A DNA stretch of 36,561 nucleotides from contig SVFS01000021.1 of the NCBI GenBank assembly GCA_015056725.1, positions 1-36,561 of the forward strand, read 5' to 3'. Below are positions 16,963 through 25,877 of the stretch, piece after piece. The notes beneath the pieces were generated by a model, which saw only the letters and a list, made by a program, of their open reading frames with translations, had not been told where the DNA came from and made no database searches. The position numbers and the translations under genes are program-made. Each line of letters opens with the position of its first letter. The stretch's first letter is position 1. Origin of the DNA: Lachnospiraceae bacterium (GTDB lineage: Bacteria > Bacillota > Clostridia > Lachnospirales > Lachnospiraceae).

Positions 16963-18420
16963 ATGTCTAAAACAATCAGAACAAGATTTGCACCAAGTCC
17001 AACAGGACGTATGCATGTAGGAAACTTGAGAACAGCTTTATATGCTTATTTAATTGCAAAGCATGAAGGTGGTGATTTCATTCTTCGTATTGAAGATACC
17101 GATCAGGAACGTCTTGTAGAAGGTGCTGTTGATATCATATACAGAACGCTCGAAAAGACAGGTTTAATTCATGATGAAGGTCCGGACAAAGATAAAGGTG
17201 TAGGACCGTATGTACAAAGTGAGAGACAGGCAAGTGGTTTGTATCTCGAATATGCAAAAATGCTTGTAGAGAAAGGCGAAGCATATTATTGTTTCTGCGA
17301 TAAGGAACGCTTGGCAACACTTACTACGGAAGTAGCAGGAAAAGAAATTAATGTATATGATAAGCATTGTCTTTCTTTGACAAAAGAAGAAGTTCAGGCG
17401 AAGTTAGATGCAGGAGTACCGTATGTTATCAGACAGAATAATCCGACAGAAGGAACAACAACATTCCAGGATGAAATTTATGGTGATATTACAGTCGATA
17501 ACAGTGAATTGGATGATATGATTTTAATTAAGTCAGACGGTTTCCCTACCTACAACTTTGCAAACGTAGTAGATGACCATTTGATGGGAATTACACACGT
17601 TGTTCGTGGTAATGAATATTTATCTTCCTCACCAAAATATAACAGATTGTATGAAGCTTTTGGATGGGAAGTACCGGTATATGTACATTGCCCATTGATT
17701 ACGGATGAAGAACATCATAAATTATCAAAAAGATGTGGGCATTCTTCATATGAAGATTTGATTGAGCAGGGCTTTTTAACAGAAGCAGTCGTGAATTTCG
17801 TGGCGTTACTTGGCTGGAGTCCGGAAGGGAATGAAGAAATCTTCTCATTGGAAGGACTTATAAAAGCGTTTGACTATACACATATGTCCAAATCACCGGC
17901 AGTATTTGACTATACCAAACTGAAATGGATGAATGGGGAATACATTAAAGCAATGGATTTTGATGCATTTTATGAAAAGGCACTTCCATTCTTAAAGCAG
18001 GTAATTACAAAAGATTTGGATTTGAAAAAAATTGCAGAAATGGTTAAAACCCGAATTGAAGTATTTCCGGATATTCCGGCACTTATTGATTTCTTTGAAG
18101 AATTACCGGAATATGATATTTCCATGTATACCCACAAGAAGATGAAAACAACACCGGAATCTTCTTTAGAAGTATTAAAAGAGCTTGTTGATATTTTAGA
18201 AAAACATGATGATTATTCCAATGATTCGCTCTATCAGTTACTCTGTGATTATGTAGCAGAAAAAGGCTGCAAAAACGGTTATGTTTTATGGCCTGTAAGA
18301 ACAGCTGTATCCGGCAAACAGATGACACCGGCAGGTGCTACAGAAATTATGGAAATTATTGGAAAGGAAGAGTCTCTTACCAGAATCAAAAAAGGTATTG
18401 AGATGTTAGAACGTGCATAA
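16963..18420 (+). CDS. gltX: Glutamyl-tRNA synthetase
   Basis: Charges tRNA-Glu. In most Firmicutes it also charges tRNA-Gln, for later amidation by GatCAB. The class I signature HVGN (18-21, within [14 protein letters not shown]) and KLSKR (253-257) are both present, with the anticodon-binding helical domain after about 320. The length from the ATG at 16963 is 485 aa, the usual size. AAGGAG lies 8 bases upstream; the in-frame ATG at 16945 lies before that RBS and is rejected. Its last 8 bases overlap the next gene. Confidence 0.96.
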   Translation: MSKTIRTRFAPSPTGRMHVGNLRTALYAYLIAKHEGGDFILRIEDTDQERLVEGAVDIIYRTLEKTGLIHDEGPDKDKGVGPYVQSERQASGLYLEYAKMLVEKGEAYYCFCDKERLATLTTEVAGKEINVYDKHCLSLTKEEVQAKLDAGVPYVIRQNNPTEGTTTFQDEIYGDITVDNSELDDMILIKSDGFPTYNFANVVDDHLMGITHVVRGNEYLSSSPKYNRLYEAFGWEVPVYVHCPLITDEEHHKLSKRCGHSSYEDLIEQGFLTEAVVNFVALLGWSPEGNEEIFSLEGLIKAFDYTHMSKSPAVFDYTKLKWMNGEYIKAMDFDAFYEKALPFLKQVITKDLDLKKIAEMVKTRIEVFPDIPALIDFFEELPEYDISMYTHKKMKTTPESSLEVLKELVDILEKHDDYSNDSLYQLLCDYVAEKGCKNGYVLWPVRTAVSGKQMTPAGATEIMEIIGKEESLTRIKKGIEMLERA

Positions 18421-20008
18421 TTTCTTAGGAAACGAAGCACAGCAAAGGGCAATAAAACACGGAGCAGGTCCCATGATGGTACTTGCGGGACCCGGCTCCG
18501 GTAAAACCTTTGTTATTACAAAAAGAATACAATATTTGATAGAGCATTATTCTATAGAACCATCAAGAATATTGGTGGTTACTTTCACAAGAGCCGCTGC
18601 AAAAGAAATGAAACAGCGCTTTTTTTCTTTAGGGCAGTATTGCCCTGTTAATTTTGGCACATTTCATGCCATCTTTTATTCCATTTTAAAAGATTTTTAT
18701 TATGACAATCCGGATAAAATAGTTATAGAACATAATGAGTATGATTCCTTAACCGAAAAATGTTATGATTTGCTGATTCAAAATAAAAAAATATTGGAAA
18801 AATGGCAAAGTATATTTCATTACATTTTGATAGACGAGTTTCAGGATATTAGTGACAGACAATATCAGATTATTCAATTACTTGCGCAGCCTGAAAACAA
18901 CATATTTATTGTAGGAGATGATGATCAGTCGGTTTATGGATTTCGCGGTGCGATGACAAATGTCTTTTCTTGTTTTAAACAGGATTATCCTGTTACTGAA
19001 AAGATAGTATTAAATGTCAATTACCGAAGTACGCAAACAATTGTGGAATTTGCGGAACATGTGATTCGAGAAAATAAAATGCGTATGGATAAGAGGATTT
19101 GCGCGGCTAATCCGGGTGGTGAAAAGATTATACAAAAATCTTTTCAGACAAAAGATGCACAGTATGATGCATTAGTAGAGGAGTTAAAGATAGAAAAGGA
19201 GAAAAACACACTTTCATCTTCAGTAATTATCTTTCGTACGGGACATGAGATGATACATGTAGTGAAAAAATTGGAAGAAAGACAAATTCCGTATTATACA
19301 AAGGAAAAAATAACGTCATTATATGAGCATACAGTATGTCAGGATATTCTATCCGTTCTTTTGTTTTCGAAGGGGGAAAAGCTACGTTGCCATTTTTTTA
19401 GATTTATGAATAAGCCTATGAGATATATTAATCGTGATTTTGTAGATGACTATGTGGATTTAGGTGATTTGGCAAAGAAATATACTGCCCAAAAAGATAT
19501 TATGCATGCTGTTTTGGAATTAGAAAAGCAACTCTTAAGAATGAAGAAAATGCCATTATGTATGGCAATTCATTATTTTCGACAGGTAATGGGATATGAT
19601 GATTATATTTCCAAAAGCAGAAAACTGTCAGAAAATAAAAAAGAAGAGTGGAGACAGATTGCGGATATTTTGCAGGAATCGTCAAAAGCTTTTCAGAATG
19701 TAAAAGTATGGGAAGACTATTTAAAAAAAGAAACCACGTATGAACTTCCGCATAAGAAATCTGAGGATAAAGCGGGAGTAGCGCTTCTAACAATGCATGG
19801 TTCAAAAGGATTAGAATTTGAAACGGTTTATATTCCAAATTGCAATGAAGGGATAATTCCCCATAGAAGAGCACGTAAACAGGAAGAAATTGAAGAAGAA
19901 AGAAGACTGTTTTATGTAGCAATAACAAGAGCAAAGAAGAAACTTGTTTTACAATATATAACGGGAACAAAGGAGTGTCCTTTCTTCCCGTCCAGATTCA
20001 TTAAATAA
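18413..20008 (+). CDS. Short UvrD/Rep-family ATP-dependent DNA helicase
   Basis: Superfamily 1A helicase. Motifs in order: Q-motif-like NEAQQRAI (7-14), Walker A GPGSGKT (26-32), motif Ia [11 protein letters not shown], motif II LIDEFQD (139-145), motif [15 protein letters not shown] (168-179), motif IV VNYRST, motif [17 protein letters not shown] and motif [18 protein letters not shown]. The length is 531 aa, well short of PcrA/UvrD (about 720-740), and the 2B region and C-terminal tail are reduced. The start is a GTG at 18413 inside the end of gltX (8-base overlap) with no good RBS, so translation probably depends on coupling to gltX. The role is likely DNA repair or replication restart. 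Confidence 0.9.
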   Translation: MHNFLGNEAQQRAIKHGAGPMMVLAGPGSGKTFVITKRIQYLIEHYSIEPSRILVVTFTRAAAKEMKQRFFSLGQYCPVNFGTFHAIFYSILKDFYYDNPDKIVIEHNEYDSLTEKCYDLLIQNKKILEKWQSIFHYILIDEFQDISDRQYQIIQLLAQPENNIFIVGDDDQSVYGFRGAMTNVFSCFKQDYPVTEKIVLNVNYRSTQTIVEFAEHVIRENKMRMDKRICAANPGGEKIIQKSFQTKDAQYDALVEELKIEKEKNTLSSSVIIFRTGHEMIHVVKKLEERQIPYYTKEKITSLYEHTVCQDILSVLLFSKGEKLRCHFFRFMNKPMRYINRDFVDDYVDLGDLAKKYTAQKDIMHAVLELEKQLLRMKKMPLCMAIHYFRQVMGYDDYISKSRKLSENKKEEWRQIADILQESSKAFQNVKVWEDYLKKETTYELPHKKSEDKAGVALLTMHGSKGLEFETVYIPNCNEGIIPHRRARKQEEIEEERRLFYVAITRAKKKLVLQYITGTKECPFFPSRFIK

Positions 20009-20012
20009 TAAA

Positions 20013-20342
20013 TTAAAGCATTTCATCAAATTCTGAGTTGTCAAGATATTCGTCAAAGGCATCAGATGCACGTTCATATTCATCATCATCATCGATGTAA
20101 CGAAGCTCAGGTTCTTCATTTGGATCATCCGGATTCTCGGAATAGCCATAAATCCAAACACAGCCATCGTGATTTTCGCCTTTTTCATCCAGTGGCAGAA
20201 GTGCAATATAATCATTTGCTTCTACACTAAAAATAGTGACAACGGCACAGGTTACGTTTCCATCGTCAAGAGTAAGTTCGACAGTCATTTCTTCGTCAGC
20301 TATTTCATTTTGGTTTTTTTTCTTTGTATCAGATTTTGCCAT
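20013..20342 (-). CDS. DUF1292 family protein
   Basis: Small acidic protein (109 aa) of the YrzB-like DUF1292 family, which is common in Firmicutes and of unknown function. The pattern MTVELTLDDGNV, then YIALLPLDEKGE, and a long Asp/Glu-rich C-terminus are typical. The N-terminus carries a short basic stretch (SDTKKKNQN). The RBS GGAGGA precedes the ATG. It converges with the helicase gene with 4 bases between stops. Confidence 0.85.
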   Translation of the reverse strand: MAKSDTKKKNQNEIADEEMTVELTLDDGNVTCAVVTIFSVEANDYIALLPLDEKGENHDGCVWIYGYSENPDDPNEEPELRYIDDDDEYERASDAFDEYLDNSEFDEML

Positions 20343-20417
20343 GTTTCATCCTCCTATTTTGATTTCTATTTTATACGGAATAATCATTTTCTTCAATCAT
20401 TTTTGCATTTATTTTCG

Positions 20418-20446
20418 TTCACTTATGGATAGAATTATGATAAAAT
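20418..20446 (+). promoter_or_regulatory. Sigma-A-type promoter before the GH13-like gene
   Basis: -35 TTCACT, a 17-base spacer, then -10 TAAAAT preceded by TGA (extended -10). It sits about 35 bases before the ATG at 20481. Confidence 0.6.
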
Positions 20447-20480
20447 AGACTGTCGAAATATTTTCGAAAGGAGCGTGCTT

Positions 20481-22358
20481 ATGAATCACAATTTCACCAT
20501 CGAAAAAGTAAATACATGCAAAATGGGAGTTACGCTTACAAAAGAAGGAATATTCGTTAACGCTGTCCTTACCGGAAAAAGCAGAAACGGTATGGTTGTG
20601 TATGAAGATGATTTTGAAAACGGACATTATATTGATTTTCCGGAAGAATGTCGTATCGGTAATGTGTATCAATGTTTAATTACAGATTATGATGTTACAG
20701 GGAAAACATATATGTTGCATGAAGATGGTGTTCCGGTTATTGATCCGTATGCAAAGGCATTTGAAGGTCATCGTATCTATGGTGAAGAACATGTTGCCAC
20801 TTCGACAGATGGGTTGAAAGCATGCAGATTCGTTAGTGATTCTTTTGATTGGAAAGGAGATAAAAAAATTGGCAGAGCTTATGAAGACAGCATTTATTAT
20901 GGTCTTCATGTCAGAGGCTTTACAAAGGATGTGTCTTCTAAAATCGATGAAGCAGGAACTTATGCAGGAATTATGCGGAAAATACCATATCTTAAAAAGC
21001 TTGGTATTACAGGCGTTGTACTTCAGCCGCTGTATGAGTTTGAAGAATATACAAAAAACAAATTAAATTATTGGGGCTATCAAACAGGGTTTTATATGGC
21101 TCCGAAGAATGCTTATGCCTATACAGATGATGCGGTTAAAGAATTAAAAACGCTTATAAAACAACTGCATAAAAATGAAATGGAAGTTATATTGCAGTTT
21201 TATTTTGATGATAAGATGGCATCCGGAGAAGCAAGAGATATTCTAAGTTATTGGGAACAAAGTTATCATATTGATGGTTTTCATTTGATTGGAAATGATG
21301 CTCTGGCAAATAAACTGGCAAGAGATCCGTATCTGGCAAATACTAAAATCTGGTGTGAAGGATTTGCAGAAAATTTAGTGAAACCGGATACAGATATGAA
21401 ACAAAAAACAGAGCGGAGATTAGGGGTATTCCGCAGAAATTATATGTATGAATGCCGTCGCTTTTTAAAGGGCGATGTAGGGATGGTTAATTCGTTTGTG
21501 AGCAGACATGCGGAAAATCCGCTGATGCAGGGAACGATTAAATTTATGGCTTCTTATGATGGTATGCGTATGATGGACATGGTATCCTACAACGATAGAC
21601 ATAATGAAGCAAATGAAGAAAATAATATGGACGGAGACCACTACAACTGCAGTTGGAACTGTGGTGTGGAAGGTGAGACGAATAAAAAACAGATACAGCA
21701 GCTTCGAAGAAAACAGCTTCGAAATGCGTTTGTAATGCTAATGACATCTCAAGGAACGCCGTTTTTATTCATGGGAGATGAGTATGGACGTTCTTCTGAC
21801 GGAAATAATAATCCTTATGGACAAGATAACAAACTAAATTATATGCAGTGGCATCTTAAAAAGGTACAGAAAGAGCAGCTTGAGTTTACAATAAAAATGA
21901 TTGCGATGCGTAAACAGTATGATGTCTTTCGACAAAACAGGCCACTTCGTATGACGGATTATTTATCCTGTGGTTTGCCGGATTTGTCCTATCATGGTAA
22001 TGAGCCTTGGAATCCGCAGATAAAGAACAGCTCCAGAGAAATCGGCATGCTGTTTGCCGGAGATTATGGCAATAATCCGAAACAAAAGAACAGTCATATA
22101 TTTATGTTATATAATATGCATTGGGAAAAGCAGGAATTTGCACTTCCAAAGCTTATGAAAGATATGGAATGGGAACTGCTTTTAGATACGGAAAATGTCA
22201 TGCCAGAGGATTCTTTGAGTGACGATACGGAAAAAACTTCTATTGGAATGAATACCGGGTTTGTACCGGGAAGAAGTGTCCGTATCTATATTGCAAAAGA
22301 AAAAAAGCCTGTTGTAAAGACATCAGTAAAAAGACGTAAAAGCGAGGAGAAAAAGTGA
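20481..22358 (+). CDS. GlgX/isoamylase-like GH13 homologue with lost catalytic residues
   Basis: Full-length relative of glycogen debranching enzymes: an N-terminal CBM48-like beta domain (about 1-125), a barrel (about 135-520) and a C-terminal beta domain. Homology is clear from LNYWGYQTGFYM, VSYNDRHNEANEENN, SWNCGVEGET, SQGTPFLFMGDEYGR and NNNPYGQDN. Region I, normally DVVxNH, reads QFYFDD (239-244). Region II, normally GFRFD, reads GFHLI (266-270), so the nucleophile Asp is Ile270 and the Arg is His268. Region III keeps Glu293. Region IV, normally HD, reads Y359-D360. Hydrolysis by the normal mechanism should be impossible, so this is probably a carbohydrate-binding or regulatory pseudoenzyme. 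RBS GAAAGGAG; ATG at 20481. The next gene overlaps its stop. Confidence 0.88.
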   Translation: MNHNFTIEKVNTCKMGVTLTKEGIFVNAVLTGKSRNGMVVYEDDFENGHYIDFPEECRIGNVYQCLITDYDVTGKTYMLHEDGVPVIDPYAKAFEGHRIYGEEHVATSTDGLKACRFVSDSFDWKGDKKIGRAYEDSIYYGLHVRGFTKDVSSKIDEAGTYAGIMRKIPYLKKLGITGVVLQPLYEFEEYTKNKLNYWGYQTGFYMAPKNAYAYTDDAVKELKTLIKQLHKNEMEVILQFYFDDKMASGEARDILSYWEQSYHIDGFHLIGNDALANKLARDPYLANTKIWCEGFAENLVKPDTDMKQKTERRLGVFRRNYMYECRRFLKGDVGMVNSFVSRHAENPLMQGTIKFMASYDGMRMMDMVSYNDRHNEANEENNMDGDHYNCSWNCGVEGETNKKQIQQLRRKQLRNAFVMLMTSQGTPFLFMGDEYGRSSDGNNNPYGQDNKLNYMQWHLKKVQKEQLEFTIKMIAMRKQYDVFRQNRPLRMTDYLSCGLPDLSYHGNEPWNPQIKNSSREIGMLFAGDYGNNPKQKNSHIFMLYNMHWEKQEFALPKLMKDMEWELLLDTENVMPEDSLSDDTEKTSIGMNTGFVPGRSVRIYIAKEKKPVVKTSVKRRKSEEKK

Positions 22359-22888
22359 AAGCGCTGTCACATTTTAAAACAATAATGCATCATAAGAAAT
22401 TGGTTCGTAAGGGCTGTTTTAAAGTGGGACTGTATTGGCAGGGAGTAACCCATGACCTTTCTAAATTTTCGCCATCGGAATTTATCGTTGGAGCCAAATA
22501 TTATCAGGGCACGCGTAGTCCGAATAATGCAGAAAGAGAAGCAATCGGATATTCTTCTGCATGGCTTCATCATAAGGGCAGAAATAAACATCATTACGAA
22601 TATTGGATTGATTACAGCTCAAGAGCGAATCCGCCGGGAATGTTGCCATGTCCAATGCCGGATAAATATATTGCGGAGATGATTATGGACAGGATTGCGG
22701 CATGTAAAACGTATCAGGGTAAAGCATATACCGATAAAAGTCCGTTGGAATATTATCTGGCAGGAAAAGATCCGGCTCCGATTCATGAATATACGAAAAA
22801 GTATCTGGAACAGTTTTTATATATGCTGGCGGAAAAAGGAGAAGAAGAAACATTCCGATTTATAAAAAAAGAATTCCTAAAAAAGTAA
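22355..22888 (+). CDS. DUF5662 family protein
   Basis: 177-aa His- and Tyr-rich soluble protein matching the DUF5662 family as I recall it. Marks are the N-terminal HFKTIMHHKKLV, GVTHDLSKFSPSEF, PNNAEREAIGYSSAWLHHKG and the histidine run RNKHHYEYW. Several conserved His and Asp residues suggest a metal site of the HD-like helical type, which is my inference. GTG start overlapping the previous stop by 4 bases (GTGA) with GAGGAG upstream, so it is translationally coupled to the GH13-like gene. Function unknown. Confidence 0.8.
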   Translation: MKALSHFKTIMHHKKLVRKGCFKVGLYWQGVTHDLSKFSPSEFIVGAKYYQGTRSPNNAEREAIGYSSAWLHHKGRNKHHYEYWIDYSSRANPPGMLPCPMPDKYIAEMIMDRIAACKTYQGKAYTDKSPLEYYLAGKDPAPIHEYTKKYLEQFLYMLAEKGEEETFRFIKKEFLKK

Positions 22889-22956
22889 AAAAGGTATATA
22901 CTTTTATAGGTTTATGAAATAAATGCGATAAGCATACAGGAAATGAGGAGACAATT

Positions 22957-23961
22957 ATGATAGACAATAAGAAAGTGTTATTTTCAGGAATGCAGGCGAC
23001 AGGTAATTTAACATTGGGAAATTATCTTGGAGCATTGAAGAACTGGGTAACATTGTGTGATGAATATGAATGCTTTTATTCTGTAGTGGATTTACACTCC
23101 ATTACAGTTAGACAGGACCCGGCAGAACTTCGCAAAAGAGCAAGAAATCTGCTGACATTATATATTGCAGCCGGACTTGATCCGGAAAAGAACTGTTTAT
23201 ATTATCAGTCTCATGTATCAGGACATTGCGAGCTTTCATGGATATTAAACTGCTTTACTTATATGGGTGAGTTAAACAGAATGACTCAGTTTAAGGATAA
23301 AGCAGCAAAGCATGCAGATAATATTAATGCAGGTTTATTTACATATCCTGTACTTATGGCTGCGGATATTCTTTTGTATCAGGCAGATGTAGTACCGGTT
23401 GGAAAAGACCAGTTACAGCACCTTGAAATCACAAGAGATATTGCACAAAGATTTAATGCGATTTACGGAGATGTATTTACGATTCCTGAGCCATATATCG
23501 GAAAATCCGGTGCCAAGATTATGAGCTTACAGGAACCGACAAAGAAAATGTCCAAATCAGATGAAAATCCAAATGCAAGTATTTATCTGATGGATGATCC
23601 GGATACAATTATGCGTAAGTTTAAACGTGCGGTTACGGATTCAGAAGGATGTGTACGTTATCATGAAAGCCAGCCGGGAATCAGCAATCTGATGGATATT
23701 TATGGTGCTTGCACAGGTAAGACATATGCAGAAATCGAAAAAGAATTCGAAGGAAAAGGTTACGGAGACTTTAAAGCAGCCGTAGGTGAATCTGTAGTAG
23801 ACGTATTAAAACCACTGCAGGATCGTTTTGCAGATTTGTCGAAGAATAAAGACTATATTGATTCGGTGATTAAAAACAATGCAGAAAAGGCAAACTATTT
23901 TGCAACAAAAACATTACGAAAAGTACAGAAAAAAGTAGGTTTCCCTGAAAGAATCAGATAA
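22957..23961 (+). CDS. trpS: Tryptophanyl-tRNA synthetase
   Basis: Charges tRNA-Trp. Class I signatures are present: QATGNLTLGNYLGAL at about 13-27 (the family's TxGN variant of HIGH) and KKMSKSDENPNASI near 205. DQLQHLEITRDIA is a further TrpS mark. The length (334 aa) is normal. GAGGAG lies about 8 bases upstream of the ATG. The upstream gap is only 68 bases, too short for a T-box leader. The lactonase-like gene follows after 15 bases from its own RBS. Confidence 0.96.
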   Translation: MIDNKKVLFSGMQATGNLTLGNYLGALKNWVTLCDEYECFYSVVDLHSITVRQDPAELRKRARNLLTLYIAAGLDPEKNCLYYQSHVSGHCELSWILNCFTYMGELNRMTQFKDKAAKHADNINAGLFTYPVLMAADILLYQADVVPVGKDQLQHLEITRDIAQRFNAIYGDVFTIPEPYIGKSGAKIMSLQEPTKKMSKSDENPNASIYLMDDPDTIMRKFKRAVTDSEGCVRYHESQPGISNLMDIYGACTGKTYAEIEKEFEGKGYGDFKAAVGESVVDVLKPLQDRFADLSKNKDYIDSVIKNNAEKANYFATKTLRKVQKKVGFPERIR

Positions 23962-23976
23962 GGAGGAATGCTTTTC

Positions 23977-25038
23977 ATGAAGAAAGAAAAGTATGTAGCA
24001 TATATATCTACTTATACGATTGGAAATAAAGATCAGTGTGGAATTAAAATTTATGATGTGGATTTGGAAAAAGGATATCTGACAGAAAAAGATCAGGTAG
24101 AGATTACAAATTCTTCTTACATCACGATTTCTCATAATCAAAAATATCTATATTCCATTACGGATTTTGGTGTAGAATCATATAAAATTCAAAAAGACGG
24201 TAGCTTGAAGCATATCAATAATGCATCGATTAATGGGATGAGAGGCTGTTATCTTTCGACAGACTATGAAGAAAAGTTTTTGTTTGTTGCAGGATATCAT
24301 GATGGTAAGATTACGGTCCTTCGCTTAAATGCTGATGGTTCTGTAGGTGAAATTACAGATGAGATTTACTGTAAAGGTATGGGAAGCGTTGCGGAACGTA
24401 ATTTCCGTCCCCATGTAAATTGTGTAAAAATGACAAGAGATAATAAGTATCTGTGTGCAGCGGACCTTGGAATGGACCATGTAAATGTATACAGACTTGA
24501 CCATGTGTTAGGCAAACTAAAGCTTGAAGATATTATCAGAAGCGAGCAGGAGTCAGCTCCACGTCATTTAAAGTTTTCAAAAGACGGAAAAATTTTGTAT
24601 ATTGTCCATGAACTAAAAAATTATATTGATGTATATACTTATACAAATGAGAATGATAATCCGGAATTTGAAAAAATTCAGACGATTTCTACATTAAATG
24701 ATTATCATGCAAGCAGTTCAGCGGCAAGTGCACTGAATTTTTCAGCTGATTTTCAGTATCTTGTGTCATCCAATGCAGGAGATAATAGTGTAGTTGTATA
24801 TAAGATTGATGAACAGACAGGTTTGCTTGAAAAGCTTTTCTGTCTTCCAATCAGTGGAGACTATCCAAAGGATGCGGCATTGTTCCCGGATAATAAGCAT
24901 TTACTTTCTTTAAATCATGAGTCAAATACAATGACATTTTTCTCCGTGGATTTAGAAAAGGGATTGCTTGTTATGAACGGCAAAGAGAAAAAAGTGGCAT
25001 CACCAAACTGTGCCATTTTTCATAAATTAAACCAATAA
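23977..25038 (+). CDS. Lactonase-family seven-bladed beta-propeller (6-phosphogluconolactonase-like)
   Basis: Member of the YbhE/Pgl lactonase fold: repeated propeller blades such as YKIQKDGSLKH, VLRLNADGSVGEI, NVYRLDHVLGKL and VYKIDEQTGLLEK. The central FRPHVNCVKMTRDNKYL and SAPRHLKFSKDGKILYIVHE are diagnostic. The product is 353 aa from the ATG at 23977. AGGAGG at 23961-23966 fits that start; the ATG at 23968 lies on top of the RBS and is rejected. A role in the oxidative pentose phosphate pathway is possible, but many family members have unknown substrates and no other pathway gene is adjacent. Confidence 0.85.
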   Translation: MKKEKYVAYISTYTIGNKDQCGIKIYDVDLEKGYLTEKDQVEITNSSYITISHNQKYLYSITDFGVESYKIQKDGSLKHINNASINGMRGCYLSTDYEEKFLFVAGYHDGKITVLRLNADGSVGEITDEIYCKGMGSVAERNFRPHVNCVKMTRDNKYLCAADLGMDHVNVYRLDHVLGKLKLEDIIRSEQESAPRHLKFSKDGKILYIVHELKNYIDVYTYTNENDNPEFEKIQTISTLNDYHASSSAASALNFSADFQYLVSSNAGDNSVVVYKIDEQTGLLEKLFCLPISGDYPKDAALFPDNKHLLSLNHESNTMTFFSVDLEKGLLVMNGKEKKVASPNCAIFHKLNQ

Positions 25039-25099
25039 CTCTAAAAGAAAGGAAGCGTGTGTATCTTTTAACTCTAGAGTGCATACAAGGTGAAAAACA

Positions 25100-25843
25100 A
25101 TGAAATTTTATTGCATGGAAAACTATGACGAAATGAGCAAAAAGGCTGCAAGTATCATTGCATCAAAAATGATTTTAAAGCCTGACTGCGTGCTTGGCCT
25201 GGCGACAGGATCTACTCCAATCGGCACTTATAAAAAGCTGGTGGAATGGTACAATGCAGGTGATATTGATTTTGCTCAGGTAAAGACAGTAAATCTTGAT
25301 GAATACAAAGGTTTACCGGAAGATAATGATCAGAGTTATCGCTATTTTATGAATGATAATTTATTCAACCATGTAAATATTGACAAAGCATGTACATTCG
25401 TACCAAATGGTTTGGAAAAAGATAGTGCGAAAGCGTGTGCAGATTATAATGCGATTATCAAGAGCATGGGTGGCGTTGACTTACAGCTTCTGGGACTTGG
25501 ACACAATGGACATATTGGTTTTAATGAACCTTCTGATCATTTTGAAAAGGAAACACATTGTGTTAACTTAACTCCAAGAACAATTGAAGCAAATAAACGT
25601 TTCTTTGCAAGTGAAGCAGATGTACCAAGACAGGCATATACAATGGGCTGTCAGACAATTATGAATGCAAAAAGTGTATTAGTAGTTGTATCAGGTGAAG
25701 ATAAAGCGGATATTGTTGCAGAAGCATTTGCCGGTCCGATTACACCTCAGGTTCCAGCATCTATTTTACAGATGCACCAGGATGTAACAGTTGTAGGCGA
25801 TAAAGCAGCAATGAGTAAATTGATGGATTTATTAGCTAAATAA
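25100..25843 (+). CDS. nagB: Glucosamine-6-phosphate deaminase
   Basis: Converts glucosamine-6-phosphate to fructose-6-phosphate and ammonia. Family motifs: LGLATGSTPIGTYK near residue 33, NLDEYKGL with the catalytic Asp near 72, and LGLGHNGHIGFNEP with the catalytic His near 137. The length (247 aa) is normal. It lies directly before nagA, the usual amino-sugar pair. The RBS is AGGTGA. The 61-base gap before it contains CTCTAGAG, which I could not assign. Confidence 0.96.
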   Translation: MKFYCMENYDEMSKKAASIIASKMILKPDCVLGLATGSTPIGTYKKLVEWYNAGDIDFAQVKTVNLDEYKGLPEDNDQSYRYFMNDNLFNHVNIDKACTFVPNGLEKDSAKACADYNAIIKSMGGVDLQLLGLGHNGHIGFNEPSDHFEKETHCVNLTPRTIEANKRFFASEADVPRQAYTMGCQTIMNAKSVLVVVSGEDKADIVAEAFAGPITPQVPASILQMHQDVTVVGDKAAMSKLMDLLAK

Positions 25844-25877
25844 TGGATTTTTCCATGATTTCTATGAGGAATATCAA

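Noticed and set aside
19500-19970. A minus-strand open frame of 156 codons inside the helicase gene
   Set aside because: It is a shadow of the conserved helicase motifs V and VI, without RBS or family.
22889-22956. T-box leader before trpS
   Set aside because: The gap is only 68 bases and has no specifier stem or antiterminator; T-box leaders need roughly 150-300 bases.
25039-25099. CTCTAGAG palindrome and repeated AACTCTA before nagB as an operator
   Set aside because: An 8-base palindrome in a short AT-rich gap is weak evidence, and the repeats do not form a longer dyad.
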